Source of the DNA: Allobosea sp039673065
GTDB lineage: Bacteria > Pseudomonadota > Alphaproteobacteria > Rhizobiales > Beijerinckiaceae
Assembly (NCBI RefSeq): GCF_039673065.1
Contig: NZ_JBDJKW010000011.1
Span: 74,842-138,841 of the forward strand
DNA length: 64,000 bases
Direction: 5' to 3'
Numbering within the stretch: the stretch's first letter is position 1; each line of letters starts with the position of its first letter. Below the pieces are notes generated by a model. That model searched no databases. It worked only from the letters and a program-made list of their open reading frames with translations, and had not been told where the DNA came from. Positions 23,806-32,846 of the stretch are shown one piece after another. The position numbers were made by a program, and so were the translations under genes.

Positions 23806-25668
23806 TCAATCGCCCGAACGCGCAGCGAGAAACTGAACGATCTGCTCGGCCAGCGTATCGACGTCGATATTGCTCGTGTCCAGGCGCAGTTCCGGCGAGT
23901 CGGGAGCTTCGTATGGGCTGTCGATTCCGGTGAAGTTGACGAGCTTGCCGGCCTTTGCCTTGGCGTAGAGGCCCTTCGGATCGCGCTCCATGCAGACCTT
24001 GATCGGCGTGTCGACGAAGATCTCGATGAACTCGTCCTCGGCGACCAGCCCCCGCACGAGCTCCCGTTCGGCCTTGAAGGGTGAGATGAACGCGCAGATG
24101 ACGATCAGTCCTGCATCTACGAAGAGCCGGGCCACCTCGCCGGCACGCCGGACGTTCTCGACACGGTCTGCCTCCGTGAAGCCGAGATCGCGATTGAGGC
24201 CATGCCTGAGATTGTCGCCGTCGAGCATGTATGTATGACGCCCAGCCGCGTAGAGGCGTCGCTCCAGGGCCTTCGCAATCGTCGATTTTCCGGAGCCGGA
24301 CAGACCGGTAAACCAGATGATCAGCGGCTTCTGGCCTTTCGATGCAGCATGGGCTGCCTTGTCGACGGCCAGGAACTCGCGGCGGATATTGGTGGCGCGC
24401 CGCAGTGGGAAGTCGATCATGCCCGCTCCCACCGTCGCGAAGCTGAAGCGGTCGACGATGATGAACGAGCCCGTGGCGCGGTTGTCGGAATAGGCGTCGA
24501 GGGCGAAGGCCTTGGCCGCTGCCAGATTGCACATGCCGATCTCGTTGAGCTCGAGCCGGCTGGCGGCAAGGTGGCTGAGCGTGTTGACGTCGACCTTGTG
24601 CTTGATGGCCGTGACGCTGACGGGCAGCCATTGCGTTCCAGCGCGCATCAGATAGGAGCGGCCGGGCAGGAGCGCTTCCTCGCTCATCCAGACGACATGG
24701 GCGGCGAACTGATCGGCGAGATGTCCGGGCGCGTCAGGGGCGACAAGCACATCGCCGCGCGCGATATCGATCTCGCGGTCGAGTACCAGCGTGATGGCGT
24801 CGCCGGCCTCGGCCGCTCCGAGGTCGCCTTCCGCCGTCACAATCCGTGCCACGCGCCCCGTCGTACCTGACGCCGCGACAGCGAGGGTATCACCGGCTGC
24901 GAGGCGGCCGGACACGAGCGTTCCGGAGAAGCCGCGGAAGTCCGCGTTCGGCCGGTTGACCCATTGCACGGGGAAGCGTACCGGCGCCTGCGCGGCGTCC
25001 GCTCCTCTCGCTGCGTCCTCCAGATGGGAAAGCAGCATCGGACCGTCGTACCAGGGCGTTCGGGGTGAGGGCGCCACCACATTGTCGCCATGGCGCGCCG
25101 CGAGCGGGATGGCGGTGATCTCGGCGAAGCCCATCGGTTCGGCGAAGCGCAGGTAGTCCGCGACGATCTCGCTAAAGCGGCTCTCGTCGAAGTCGACGAG
25201 GTCCATCTTGTTGACCGCGAGTACGATGTGGCGGATGCCGAGAAGCGAACAGATGTAGGAGTGCCGACGCGTCTGTACGAGTACGCCCTTACGGGCATCG
25301 ACGAGGATCACCGCGAGATCCGCGGTCGAGGCGCCCGTCGCCATGTTGCGGGTGTACTGCTCGTGCCCGGGCGTGTCGGCGACGATGAAGTTCCGCCTCG
25401 GCGTCGAGAAATAGCGGTAGGCGACGTCGATGGTGATGCCCTGCTGCCGTTCGGCCTCGAGGCCGTCCATCAGCAAGGACAGGTCGATCTCGTCTCCGAT
25501 GGTGCCATGGGTGCGGCTGTCGCGGGCCAAAGCGGCGAGCTGATCGTCGAAGATCGACGCGGTTTCGTAGAGCAGGCGGCCGATCAGTGTGGATTTACCG
25601 TCATCGACGGAGCCGCAGGCCAGGAAGCGCAGCAGGTCGCGGTCGGCGGTAGGTCGTGGCGCGCCCAT
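23806..25668 (-). CDS. cysNC: Bifunctional sulfate adenylyltransferase large subunit / APS kinase (CysN-CysC, NodQ-like)
   Basis: Makes PAPS from sulfate: with CysD it forms APS using GTP-driven energy, and its own C-terminal kinase phosphorylates APS. The 620 residues split into a translation-factor-like GTPase (P-loop GSVDDGKST at 19-27, DTPGHEQYTRNM near 97, NKMDLVD near 155), beta-barrel domains to about 430, and the APS kinase (P-loop GLSGSGKST at 455-463, DGDNLRHGLN near 483, FISPFKAERE near 526). Overlaps the cysD stop by one base. The fused form and the sulfotransferase at 34291 point to glycan sulfation rather than only cysteine synthesis. Confidence 0.95.
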   Translation of the reverse strand: MGAPRPTADRDLLRFLACGSVDDGKSTLIGRLLYETASIFDDQLAALARDSRTHGTIGDEIDLSLLMDGLEAERQQGITIDVAYRYFSTPRRNFIVADTPGHEQYTRNMATGASTADLAVILVDARKGVLVQTRRHSYICSLLGIRHIVLAVNKMDLVDFDESRFSEIVADYLRFAEPMGFAEITAIPLAARHGDNVVAPSPRTPWYDGPMLLSHLEDAARGADAAQAPVRFPVQWVNRPNADFRGFSGTLVSGRLAAGDTLAVAASGTTGRVARIVTAEGDLGAAEAGDAITLVLDREIDIARGDVLVAPDAPGHLADQFAAHVVWMSEEALLPGRSYLMRAGTQWLPVSVTAIKHKVDVNTLSHLAASRLELNEIGMCNLAAAKAFALDAYSDNRATGSFIIVDRFSFATVGAGMIDFPLRRATNIRREFLAVDKAAHAASKGQKPLIIWFTGLSGSGKSTIAKALERRLYAAGRHTYMLDGDNLRHGLNRDLGFTEADRVENVRRAGEVARLFVDAGLIVICAFISPFKAERELVRGLVAEDEFIEIFVDTPIKVCMERDPKGLYAKAKAGKLVNFTGIDSPYEAPDSPELRLDTSNIDVDTLAEQIVQFLAARSGD

Positions 25669-26564
25669 CAGAAGTAGCCCTCGCGCTTCTTCTTCTCCAT
25701 CGAGGCGTTATCGTCGCTGTCGATCAGCCGGCCCTCGCGCTCGGACGTGCGGGCGGCGCGCATTTCGGCGATGATCTCGGGTAGGGTCGAGGCTTGGGAC
25801 TCGATCGCTCCCGACAACGGGTAGCACCCCAAGGTGCGGAACCGGACCGAACGCACCTCGACCATCTCCTCCGGTGCGAGCGTCAGCCGGTCGTCATCGA
25901 CCATGATCCAGGTGCCGGAGCGGCGCACGACCGGACGTGGCTTGGCGAAATACAGCGGTACGACCGGGATGTTCTGGTCAAGGATGTAATCCCAGACATC
26001 GTATTCGGTCCAGTTGGACAACGGGAAGACACGCAGCGAGGTGCCTGGACGCAGCTTGGTGTTATAGAGTGACCAAAGTTCGGGGCGTTGCTGCCGCGGA
26101 TCCCAGCCGTGATGCTCGTCACGGAAGGAGAATACCCGCTCCTTGGCCCGACTCTTCTCCTCGTCGCGCCGGGCGCCGCCGAAAGCTGCGTCGAACCCGT
26201 GCTTGTCGAGCGCCTGCTTCAACCCTTCGGTCTTCATGACCTGGGTGTGCAACGCCGAGCCTGATCGGATCGGGTCGATGCCGCGTGCCGCCCCCTCCGG
26301 ATTGATGTGGACGATCAGGTCGAGTTCGAGCCGGCGCGCCGTCTCGTCGCGAAACGCGATCATCTCGCTGAACTTCCACGTCGTGTCGACATGCATGAGG
26401 GGGAAAGGCAGTCTGCCCGGAAAGAATGCCTTGCGAGCGAGATGAAGCATCACGCTCGAATCCTTCCCGATCGAATAGAGCATCACCGGCTTGCGGCACT
26501 CTGCAGCGACTTCGCGCAGAATAGAGATCGCTTCCGCTTCGAGATGTTTCAGGTGAGGCTGCAA
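25668..26564 (-). CDS. cysD: Sulfate adenylyltransferase small subunit (CysD)
   Basis: PP-loop ATP pyrophosphatase subunit forming APS with CysN. The 298 residues show HLKHLEAEAISILREV at the start, the PP-loop YSIGKDSSVMLHLA near residue 31, MHVDTTWKF near 57, and FPLSNWTEYDVWDYI near 190; the end (DDNASMEKKKREGYF) is typical of CysD. The start is a TTG at 26564: no ATG precedes the conserved N-terminus in frame. The downstream cysNC start overlaps by one base, so the two are translationally coupled. Confidence 0.95.
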   Translation of the reverse strand: MQPHLKHLEAEAISILREVAAECRKPVMLYSIGKDSSVMLHLARKAFFPGRLPFPLMHVDTTWKFSEMIAFRDETARRLELDLIVHINPEGAARGIDPIRSGSALHTQVMKTEGLKQALDKHGFDAAFGGARRDEEKSRAKERVFSFRDEHHGWDPRQQRPELWSLYNTKLRPGTSLRVFPLSNWTEYDVWDYILDQNIPVVPLYFAKPRPVVRRSGTWIMVDDDRLTLAPEEMVEVRSVRFRTLGCYPLSGAIESQASTLPEIIAEMRAARTSEREGRLIDSDDNASMEKKKREGYF

Positions 26565-26744
26565 GCTGGAACTCTTCGGCTGAGCTGCAAGTCAGGATCG
26601 GCAGTGCCGAGACGACTTGGTCGCGGCTCGGCTCTTGTTCTAGTGTCGGATACGGTGTCCTGGTCGCGAGACATGGCTGGTAATCCGCGCTGATCCCGTT
26701 CCCCTGACCGATCGACCGGGCCGCCCGGAGCTAGGGAAATTTGA

Positions 26745-26767
26745 GCGCCGCGTCAACGGCGCGGCGC
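26745..26767 (-). terminator. Hairpin behind the WbpI-type epimerase gene
   Basis: GCGCCGCG and CGCGGCGC form a perfect 8-bp stem with a 7-base loop, 73 bases past the stop of the 26840-27886 gene, followed on the minus strand by TCAAATTTC. It probably separates the epimerase transcript from cysD. The rest of 26565-26839 holds no gene; a cysD promoter should lie here but none stands out. Confidence 0.5.
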
Positions 26768-26839
26768 CGTGTCGTCTTCCTTGTCATCATGCGCTGATAA
26801 GCCGCCGGTGCCATCGACCCGGATGACGATACCGGAACA

Positions 26840-27886
26840 TCAGCCGGCGATATGGTCGGCGATCAGCTCTACAATGCGCTGAGATGCGCGGCCCTCGCCG
26901 TAAGCCTCGATCTTGCTTCTTGGTGTGGCGAAGGCCTCCGTCGTCCAGAGCCTGTTCCAGCCAGCTTCAATGGTCTCGACCCACTCGGTCTCGTCGCGCA
27001 GCGTAATGCAGGGAACGCCATGGAAATAGGCTTCCTTCTGCAGTCCCCCAGAATCGGTGAAAACGCCGGTAGCGTGGTGGACGAGTTGCGTCATGTCGAG
27101 ATAGCCCAGCGGGCCAAGGAGCGTGATGCCGCGCGGGATCGCGAGCCTGTCGGCGATCAACTTGCGGGTCCGGGGATGGAGCGGCATCAGGATGGGGGTC
27201 TGCCTGGCGGCTTCCCCAAGCCAGGCGAAGACACGCGTAAGACGATCGGGATCGTCGGTATTCTCGGCACGATGGATCGTGCTGACCGCGTAGGTCTTCG
27301 GGGCGACGCTCAGGGTCTCGAGGATCGTCGAGCGTTGCGCCGCCCGCTCGATCGCCGCCAGCGTCGTGTCGTACATGACATCGCCGGTGGCGTGGACACC
27401 TTCGGTGACTCCTTCGTGCGCGAGATTGTCGATGGCCGTCCGTGTCGGGCAGAACAGCAGCGCGCTCACATGGTCCGTGACCACGCGGTTGATCTCCTCC
27501 GGCATCTTACGGTTGAACGAGCGCAGGCCCGCCTCGACATGGGCTACGGGAATATGCAGCTTCGCCGCGGCGAGTGCTCCGGCCATTGTCGAATTCGTGT
27601 CGCCATAAACGAGGACCATGTCCGGCTTCTCATGAAGCATGACGGCTTCGAGCTTTTCCAGCATTCGGCCGGTCATGGCGCCATGGCCGACGCTATTGAT
27701 GTCCAAGTTGTGCGTCGGCGCGGGAATGTTCAGTTCATCGAAGAAGATGTCGGACATGTCCGCGTCGAAATGCTGTCCGGTGTGGACCAGGATCTCACGG
27801 ATGCCTTTCGCGGCGAGGGCGTGGCTGACCGGCGCAGCCTTGATGAATTGTGGCCGCGCGCCGACGACAGTCAGGATTTTCGCCAT
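26840..27886 (-). CDS. wbpI: UDP-N-acetylglucosamine 2-epimerase family, probably UDP-GlcNAc(3NAc)A 2-epimerase (WbpI type)
   Basis: Non-hydrolysing 2-epimerase of 348 residues. General family residues are present: GARPQFIKAAP near 8, HTGQHFD near 36, YGDTNSTMAG near 94, HVEAGLRSFNRKMPEE near 115, LHPRTRK near 236, DSGGLQKEA near 277. Segments such as FDADMSDIFFDELNIP, GAMTGRML and DETEWVE resemble WbpI, which converts the diacetamido-glucuronate nucleotide to the manno form, more than plain WecB. The wbpA, B, D and E homologues at 50874-54973 complete that pathway, supporting this choice; WecB activity cannot be excluded. The start has GGAGAACTC upstream. Confidence 0.88.
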   Translation of the reverse strand: MAKILTVVGARPQFIKAAPVSHALAAKGIREILVHTGQHFDADMSDIFFDELNIPAPTHNLDINSVGHGAMTGRMLEKLEAVMLHEKPDMVLVYGDTNSTMAGALAAAKLHIPVAHVEAGLRSFNRKMPEEINRVVTDHVSALLFCPTRTAIDNLAHEGVTEGVHATGDVMYDTTLAAIERAAQRSTILETLSVAPKTYAVSTIHRAENTDDPDRLTRVFAWLGEAARQTPILMPLHPRTRKLIADRLAIPRGITLLGPLGYLDMTQLVHHATGVFTDSGGLQKEAYFHGVPCITLRDETEWVETIEAGWNRLWTTEAFATPRSKIEAYGEGRASQRIVELIADHIAG

Positions 27887-28099
27887 GAGTTCTCCGCGTC
27901 ACCGTTCCAGCCGATCGGCCCAAGTCGGGGGGCTTATCGGCATAGAAAACCGGCTTTTGCAATAGAGGCGAGTTGGCGGGCGACAGCGCTCGGCTCGGTC
28001 CGGCTCTGCCGGGGCGGCGCAGCCGCTCATGTCTCAGCGCAGCCATCTGCGAAAGGACCCGGCTGAAGACGAACGTAACGGCCCCGCGGCAATCATCTC

Positions 28100-28123
28100 C
28101 TGAACGAGGCGCTTGACGTTCAG
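28100..28123. promoter_or_regulatory. Inverted repeat upstream of the winged-helix regulator
   Basis: CTGAACG and CGTTCAG, separated by 10 bases, lie 15 bases before the regulator start, in the 251-base divergent gap to the wbpI-like gene (27887-28137). Spacing of one and a half helical turns between half-sites fits an operator for a dimeric winged-helix protein. It could control both directions. Confidence 0.45.
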
Positions 28124-28137
28124 AAGATGAACGCACT

Positions 28138-28815
28138 ATGGCTCAACGCCGCAACGGAACTTTTCTCCTCATGCTGTCTCCCTCCCGCGGCGAAGAGTCG
28201 GACGCCCGCGTCCTGCTCAACCTGCTCAACTCAGTCGAGCGGGATGGTTCTCAGTCGCAGCGCCGTCTTGCTGCGGAGCTCGGTATTTCCCTCGGTCTCG
28301 TCAATGCGTATCTGCGACGCTGTATCAAGAAGGGACTGATCAAGTCGCAGCAGGTGCCGGCGCGACGCTATGTCTACTATCTCACTCCGCGCGGGTTTTC
28401 GGAGAAGACCGGACTGGTCGTCCGCTATCTCTCCCATTCATTCGAATTTTTCCGGCAGGCCAAGGAAGATTGCGCAAGCCTGCTAAGGCAGGCTCATGCC
28501 GAAGGCAGGAGCAGCATCGTCCTGATCGGAAAGTCGGACCTTGCTGAAATCGCGGTGATCTGCGCGATGGAGTTCAATATTCGCATTCTCGCGGTCGTGG
28601 ATGCGGCTTCGGCCGAGAACTGCCGCTATATGGGCGTGCCGTTGATCGCCGGGCTCGACGATCTGGCGCAGGAGCCGGATGCTTTGCTAGTGACTGATCT
28701 GCGGCAGCCCCGTGCTATGTACGACGCGGCCTGCGCGCGCTATGGCCGCGATCGGGTCATGGTCCCCAGGCTGCTCTATCTCGATCCCGGCCCCTCGCCG
28801 GAGGTCAGGTCATGA
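28138..28815 (+). CDS. Winged-helix regulator with C-terminal sensor domain, glycan-cluster regulator
   Basis: 225 residues. Residues 15-85 form a winged helix (LLNLLNSV, SQRRLAAELGISLGLVNAY, RYVYYLTPRGF), like MarR/HTH_24 proteins in exopolysaccharide loci. Residues 115-205 look like a Rossmann/CoA-binding or PglD-N type fold (SSIVLIGKSDLAEIAVICA; later RILAVVDAAS and MGVPLIAGLDDL), the pattern of sugar-nucleotide-binding domains. It may therefore sense a sugar nucleotide and control the cluster; this is inference. It stands at the point where the cluster changes direction, with an inverted repeat just upstream. Confidence 0.75.
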   Translation: MAQRRNGTFLLMLSPSRGEESDARVLLNLLNSVERDGSQSQRRLAAELGISLGLVNAYLRRCIKKGLIKSQQVPARRYVYYLTPRGFSEKTGLVVRYLSHSFEFFRQAKEDCASLLRQAHAEGRSSIVLIGKSDLAEIAVICAMEFNIRILAVVDAASAENCRYMGVPLIAGLDDLAQEPDALLVTDLRQPRAMYDAACARYGRDRVMVPRLLYLDPGPSPEVRS

Positions 28816-28918
28816 AGGTTGCAAGGAAAGCCCGGCGGCGTACGGGGCGGATATTGCCGCGATCGGCAAACGGGACATCAATCGAGATGAGCGAAGTTGG
28901 CCGAGGATGAGCGGGCGG

Positions 28919-31006
28919 ATGAAGAAACTCGGTTTTTGGGGCGGTCTTGCCGCCACTGCGCTGGTGAGCGCCTGGCTGGCCGGCGTGCTCACCGGGAGCG
29001 CGCATGATGCGATCGCGACGTTCCTGCCCTTGAGCCGGGGCTTCCTGCCGTCGACCGGGCAACTCTTCGTCATGGCGCTCGCTCTGCTCCTGACGGTTGT
29101 GGCGACACGGAATTCAATTGAAACGTACAGGCATGCCGCCTTGCGCCGCTCTGCCCGGGTTTGTGTAATCTGGGCGGTCGGCGCCGTCCTCATTTGGCTG
29201 GCGATGCAGTTTTTTGCCGGAGCGCTGCACGGCCTCGACACCGTTTTCCCGCTGCTCGCCGGTGCTGTGCTCGCTACGGGCCTCGTCTGCTTGCGCCTCG
29301 TCCTGCCCGGTACGTCGCAGGCCGTATATGTCGTCACAGCGCTCGTACCCTTCACGCTCATCGTGCTGCTGCAGGGATCGCTGGCTGCACGGTTCGATGA
29401 TTTGGCTCGCAATCTGGCGGCCAACTCTCTGGAAGGCCTTCTTGCCTCCTCCCTCGTCCAGCCGCTGACCTTCGCCGTCGCCTGCGCTGCGTCCGCCTTG
29501 GCACTGCGCGGACGCATCATGCCAGGCGCCGATATCGGGGTCCTATTGGTGAACCTCGTTGCCTGGGTGTTGGCGGCACATCTGGCCTGGATCGTCCTTC
29601 TGTTCGTGTTCGGCGTCGCCGACGTGCCGCGATGGCTACCGATCTTGACCGCGCTCGTGATGGCGCTCACCGGAATCGTCGCCGCGGCCGTTCGACTTGC
29701 GCGCACGCCGGACGGTCTTCTGGCGGGAGTGCCCGGTGGCGATCAGGGCACTGCTGAGGTCGCTCTCGTCACGTCGCCGCCCGGTGACCACCGGGCTTGG
29801 CTGATCGCTGGCGACACGACCGCTGCCCGGGCAGTTAAGCATGGCCGCGCTTTGGCGGCCCAGGGATGGAACGTCGTCTTTTGCAGTGCCGGCAGTGCGC
29901 CGCAGGCTGCGTCCGGTTGGACATGCATCCGGCTTGCGCCCCCCACGCATATTCCGAACAGGATCCGGATGATTGCCAGCTTGGCGGAGGCGGTGGGCCT
30001 CTTCTTCGCCCGAAGCGGCGGTGAGCGGCTGGCGGGCTGGGGCGCGCGTCTCGCGCGTATCTGCCGGCTCGATTCCGCTCATCAGGATCGCGAGTTGCAG
30101 CGGCTCGCCGCGAAGCATCGAGAGCTCAGGCCCGATCTCGTCATCGCTTTCGATCTGGACGGTGCGCGTGGCGCTCACAACCTCGCGCATAGTATCGGTG
30201 CCGCTTTCGCGATCGACCTCGTCGATGAGCCGGCGAGCCAGTTCGACCACGATTCCGAATGGGCACGCGACGAGAAGCCCGTTATCGCCCGCATTCAGAA
30301 GCACTATCTCAGCCGCGCCGACCTCGTTATCGCTTCAAGCGAGGGGCTCGCCGAAGCCCTCGCGGGTGATGCGCCCCTGAAGGGCGCGCCCATCGTGATA
30401 CGCGACCTGCCGCCGAACCAGCCGCAGGAGTTCCGTGCCGTCGGCGAGCGTATCAAGGTTCTCTACCAGGGAGATCTGTCGCGTCCTCGCGAACTCGCGG
30501 CCGCGATTGAATCGGTGAAGCTCTGGCGGCCCGAATTCGAACTGATCCTGCGCGGCGAAGGGGATCCGGCCCATATCGCCGATCTCAAGCGCCATGCCGC
30601 CAGGATGAACGTGGCCGATCGGGTGTCTTTCCAGCCGGCACGACCAGCAGACCCTGTCGCTGCTATGGCGAGCGCCGATGTCGGGTTCTTCAGTTACGGC
30701 CTGAGTGCTGCCCGGCGTCGCTTCCTGCTGCCGGCCGAGCTGTTCGGGTATGTGATGGCAGGGTTGGCTGTCTGTGTCAGCAGCCTCGATGAGGTCGGCA
30801 AAATCGTTATGGCAGGCGACATCGGCAAGCTTATCCAGGGGGGGGCGCCGCAGGACATAGCCGTCGCTGTCAATGCACTGAACCGCGAGAACATTGAGGC
30901 GTATAAGCGCGCTTCGCTGAGGGCGTCGGCGAAGTTGAACTGGGACGTCGAAAGTATGCGCCTAGTCGATGCGTGCCGCCAGACCGTTTCACGGCATCGC
31001 TCCTGA
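28919..31006 (+). CDS. Membrane-anchored glycosyltransferase family protein with degenerate active site
   Basis: 695 residues from the ATG at 28919 (GAGGA upstream; an ATG 12 bases earlier is possible). Residues 1-270 hold about eight membrane helices, ending in the shared pattern WVLAAHLAW and PRWLPILTA. Residues 310-690 are the GT4-like domain of the cluster family (GERIKVLYQGDLS, RPEFELILRGEGDP). Unlike its relatives, the DxHEY motif is replaced by DLVDEPASQF and NKFFEY by PAELFGY, so the conserved donor-site Glu is Gly. It may be an inactive or regulatory paralogue, or use a different donor. It precedes the Wzm exporter gene by 58 bases. Confidence 0.8.
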   Translation: MKKLGFWGGLAATALVSAWLAGVLTGSAHDAIATFLPLSRGFLPSTGQLFVMALALLLTVVATRNSIETYRHAALRRSARVCVIWAVGAVLIWLAMQFFAGALHGLDTVFPLLAGAVLATGLVCLRLVLPGTSQAVYVVTALVPFTLIVLLQGSLAARFDDLARNLAANSLEGLLASSLVQPLTFAVACAASALALRGRIMPGADIGVLLVNLVAWVLAAHLAWIVLLFVFGVADVPRWLPILTALVMALTGIVAAAVRLARTPDGLLAGVPGGDQGTAEVALVTSPPGDHRAWLIAGDTTAARAVKHGRALAAQGWNVVFCSAGSAPQAASGWTCIRLAPPTHIPNRIRMIASLAEAVGLFFARSGGERLAGWGARLARICRLDSAHQDRELQRLAAKHRELRPDLVIAFDLDGARGAHNLAHSIGAAFAIDLVDEPASQFDHDSEWARDEKPVIARIQKHYLSRADLVIASSEGLAEALAGDAPLKGAPIVIRDLPPNQPQEFRAVGERIKVLYQGDLSRPRELAAAIESVKLWRPEFELILRGEGDPAHIADLKRHAARMNVADRVSFQPARPADPVAAMASADVGFFSYGLSAARRRFLLPAELFGYVMAGLAVCVSSLDEVGKIVMAGDIGKLIQGGAPQDIAVAVNALNRENIEAYKRASLRASAKLNWDVESMRLVDACRQTVSRHRS

Positions 31007-31064
31007 CCTGCAACGCATGCCGCCCGATCACTGATCGGCAACAGCAACCGATAGGGCATTCCTC

Positions 31065-31862
31065 GTGAACTTTCTGCTCAGCCCCTTTCAGTCGATCTGG
31101 CGGCACCGCCGGATTTTGCTGCTCACCTCGATCCACGAGGTGCGAACACAATATGCCGGCTCGTTCCTCGGGAGCGCCTGGCTTGTCATCGGGCAGTTGA
31201 TGGTGCTGGCGATCTACGCGACCACATATGTCGTGATCTTCCGGATTCGCCCAGTGGACATGACCGTCTACGAGTACATCCTTTATGTGTTCTGTGGCCT
31301 GACCTCATTTCTGCCGTTCTCCAACGGCCTCTCCGCTGGGTCGTTGTCGCTTGTCGCTAATCGTACCGTGCTCCTAAATACGGTGTTCCCGGCAGAACTC
31401 ATTCCGTTCCGCGTCGTGCTGGTGGCAAGCGTCGGCATGCCCGTGGGCTCGCTCATTTTGCTGTTCGCGGATCTAGGTCTTAGCCAACTCGCTTGGACGA
31501 CCTTGCTGGTTCCCGTGGTTATGGTGCTCCAACTCCTGTTCGTGGCGGGCCTGGTCTGGATGCTGTCGCTCGTGGCGCTGGTGCTGCGCGACGTGCAGCA
31601 CATGATCCAATATGCGACCATGATGCTGGCCGTTATCACACCCATCGCGTATACGCCGCCGATGGTGCCGGATGCGCTCAAGATTCTGATATACGTCAAT
31701 CCGCTGTCCTATTTCGTGATCAGCTTCCAGTATCTGATCATCCTGAACAGGTTGCCGGAGTTGAAGATCCTGTTGCCGATGATCGCGTTGAGCCTGACAT
31801 CTTTCTGTCTCGGCTATTTCGTCATCCGCCGCGCGAAGGGAGCATTCTATGACTATGCCTGA
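31065..31862 (+). CDS. wzm: ABC-2 polysaccharide export permease (Wzm/KpsM type)
   Basis: Inner-membrane channel that moves undecaprenyl-linked glycan to the periplasm with the Wzt ATPase. The 265 residues show an amphipathic start (IWRHRRILLLTSIHEVRTQYAGSFLG region, whose core RTQYAGSFLG is the ABC-2 coupling helix) and six membrane segments, with VNPLSYFVISFQYLI near residue 205. The GTG at 31065 has AGGG upstream. The ATPase gene follows after one methyltransferase gene, so export is by the ABC route and not by Wzx/Wzy; no flippase or polymerase gene is seen in this window. Confidence 0.9.
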   Translation: MNFLLSPFQSIWRHRRILLLTSIHEVRTQYAGSFLGSAWLVIGQLMVLAIYATTYVVIFRIRPVDMTVYEYILYVFCGLTSFLPFSNGLSAGSLSLVANRTVLLNTVFPAELIPFRVVLVASVGMPVGSLILLFADLGLSQLAWTTLLVPVVMVLQLLFVAGLVWMLSLVALVLRDVQHMIQYATMMLAVITPIAYTPPMVPDALKILIYVNPLSYFVISFQYLIILNRLPELKILLPMIALSLTSFCLGYFVIRRAKGAFYDYA

Positions 31863-31892
31863 CCTGTCCGCGCCCGCAGGAGCGTCTCAGCA

Positions 31893-32846
31893 ATGATTGT
31901 CTGCGTCGATTGCCGTAAACCATTGCCGGAACAAACGGCCCGCTGCACGGCGTGCGGATGGCAGGCGCGGATGGAAAACACCGTCCTGAATTTCCTCAGC
32001 AGCAAAGACCGGGCTAGCGAGGAGACGTCAGAGTACATCGAAACCTACGATGCGCTGGCCGAGCGGAACCTGTCCCGGCCGGTCGAGGCCAACGACTATG
32101 TCGAAAGCCTCGCGATCGGTTGCGCGCAGCAGATCGGGTCGGTCGAAGGCAAGGATGTGTGCGACGTCGGCTCGGGCCGCGGCTTCTTCGTAAAGCTCAT
32201 GCTGGAGGCCAAGGCGCGTTCGGTGACGGCCGTCGATATCGCGGCGCCCGCGCTTGCTAAGGTCGCCGAGACGTATGGCGTCCGCTCTCTCATGGCCAAC
32301 GCCGAAAATCTCCCGTTCGAGCGCGAGTTTGACGTGCTGGTGGCGACCGACATCGTCGAGCATGTCCTGAACGTGTCGAATTTTCTCGTCAGCGCGAACT
32401 GGGCGTTGCGCGACAACGGCCTGCTGGTGGTTCGCGTCCCCTATCTGGAGAACATGATTGGCTACTCGAACTTCTTCGGGCTGCCGATGCACTACACTCA
32501 TCTGCGAACCTACGATAAGCGCCTGATCGTCCACACCGTCGAAGACGCCGGCTTCAAGGTCGAGCGAGTCTTTTATGACGGCTTTCGGTTCGATTACATG
32601 AACCGGTTCTGGGACCGCGTGCCGGCTGTGAAGGCTTGGCTGCAGACCGTCATTCGCGACCGGTATGGACGAGGCAACATCACCAACCTGAACAAGCTCA
32701 TCTGCCACATGCTCATGAAGCCGATCGAGGTGGGCGTCGTCGCGCGCAAGGTGAGCCACATTGATGCGCAGGACTACCATGCGGATCTCAAGGAGTTCTA
32801 CGAGAACCGCAAAAGCCGCACCCCGGTGAGCGGCGAAGCGCAATGA
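31893..32846 (+). CDS. SAM-dependent methyltransferase with N-terminal zinc-ribbon-like motif
   Basis: 317 residues. Cys4, Cys7, Cys18 and Cys21 form a CxxC-CxxC zinc-ribbon-like start. The class I methyltransferase domain carries VCDVGSGRGFF near residue 88 (SAM-binding motif I), VDIA at the end of the second strand and ATDIVEHVLN near 149. It lies between the exporter permease and ATPase genes and overlaps the latter by 4 bases. In exporters with a glycan-binding ATPase, methylation of the growing chain end can stop elongation and mark the chain for export, so this is a candidate capping enzyme; the acceptor is unproven. Confidence 0.82.
   Translation: MIVCVDCRKPLPEQTARCTACGWQARMENTVLNFLSSKDRASEETSEYIETYDALAERNLSRPVEANDYVESLAIGCAQQIGSVEGKDVCDVGSGRGFFVKLMLEAKARSVTAVDIAAPALAKVAETYGVRSLMANAENLPFEREFDVLVATDIVEHVLNVSNFLVSANWALRDNGLLVVRVPYLENMIGYSNFFGLPMHYTHLRTYDKRLIVHTVEDAGFKVERVFYDGFRFDYMNRFWDRVPAVKAWLQTVIRDRYGRGNITNLNKLICHMLMKPIEVGVVARKVSHIDAQDYHADLKEFYENRKSRTPVSGEAQ

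Noticed and set aside
23806..26564. Sulfate assimilation for cysteine only
   Set aside because: No cysH, cysI or cysG nearby; a sulfotransferase in the same cluster gives a better reason for PAPS synthesis, although a dual role is possible.
26840..27886. WecB of enterobacterial common antigen
   Set aside because: No other wec genes, and several segments resemble WbpI; kept as WbpI type with the alternative stated.
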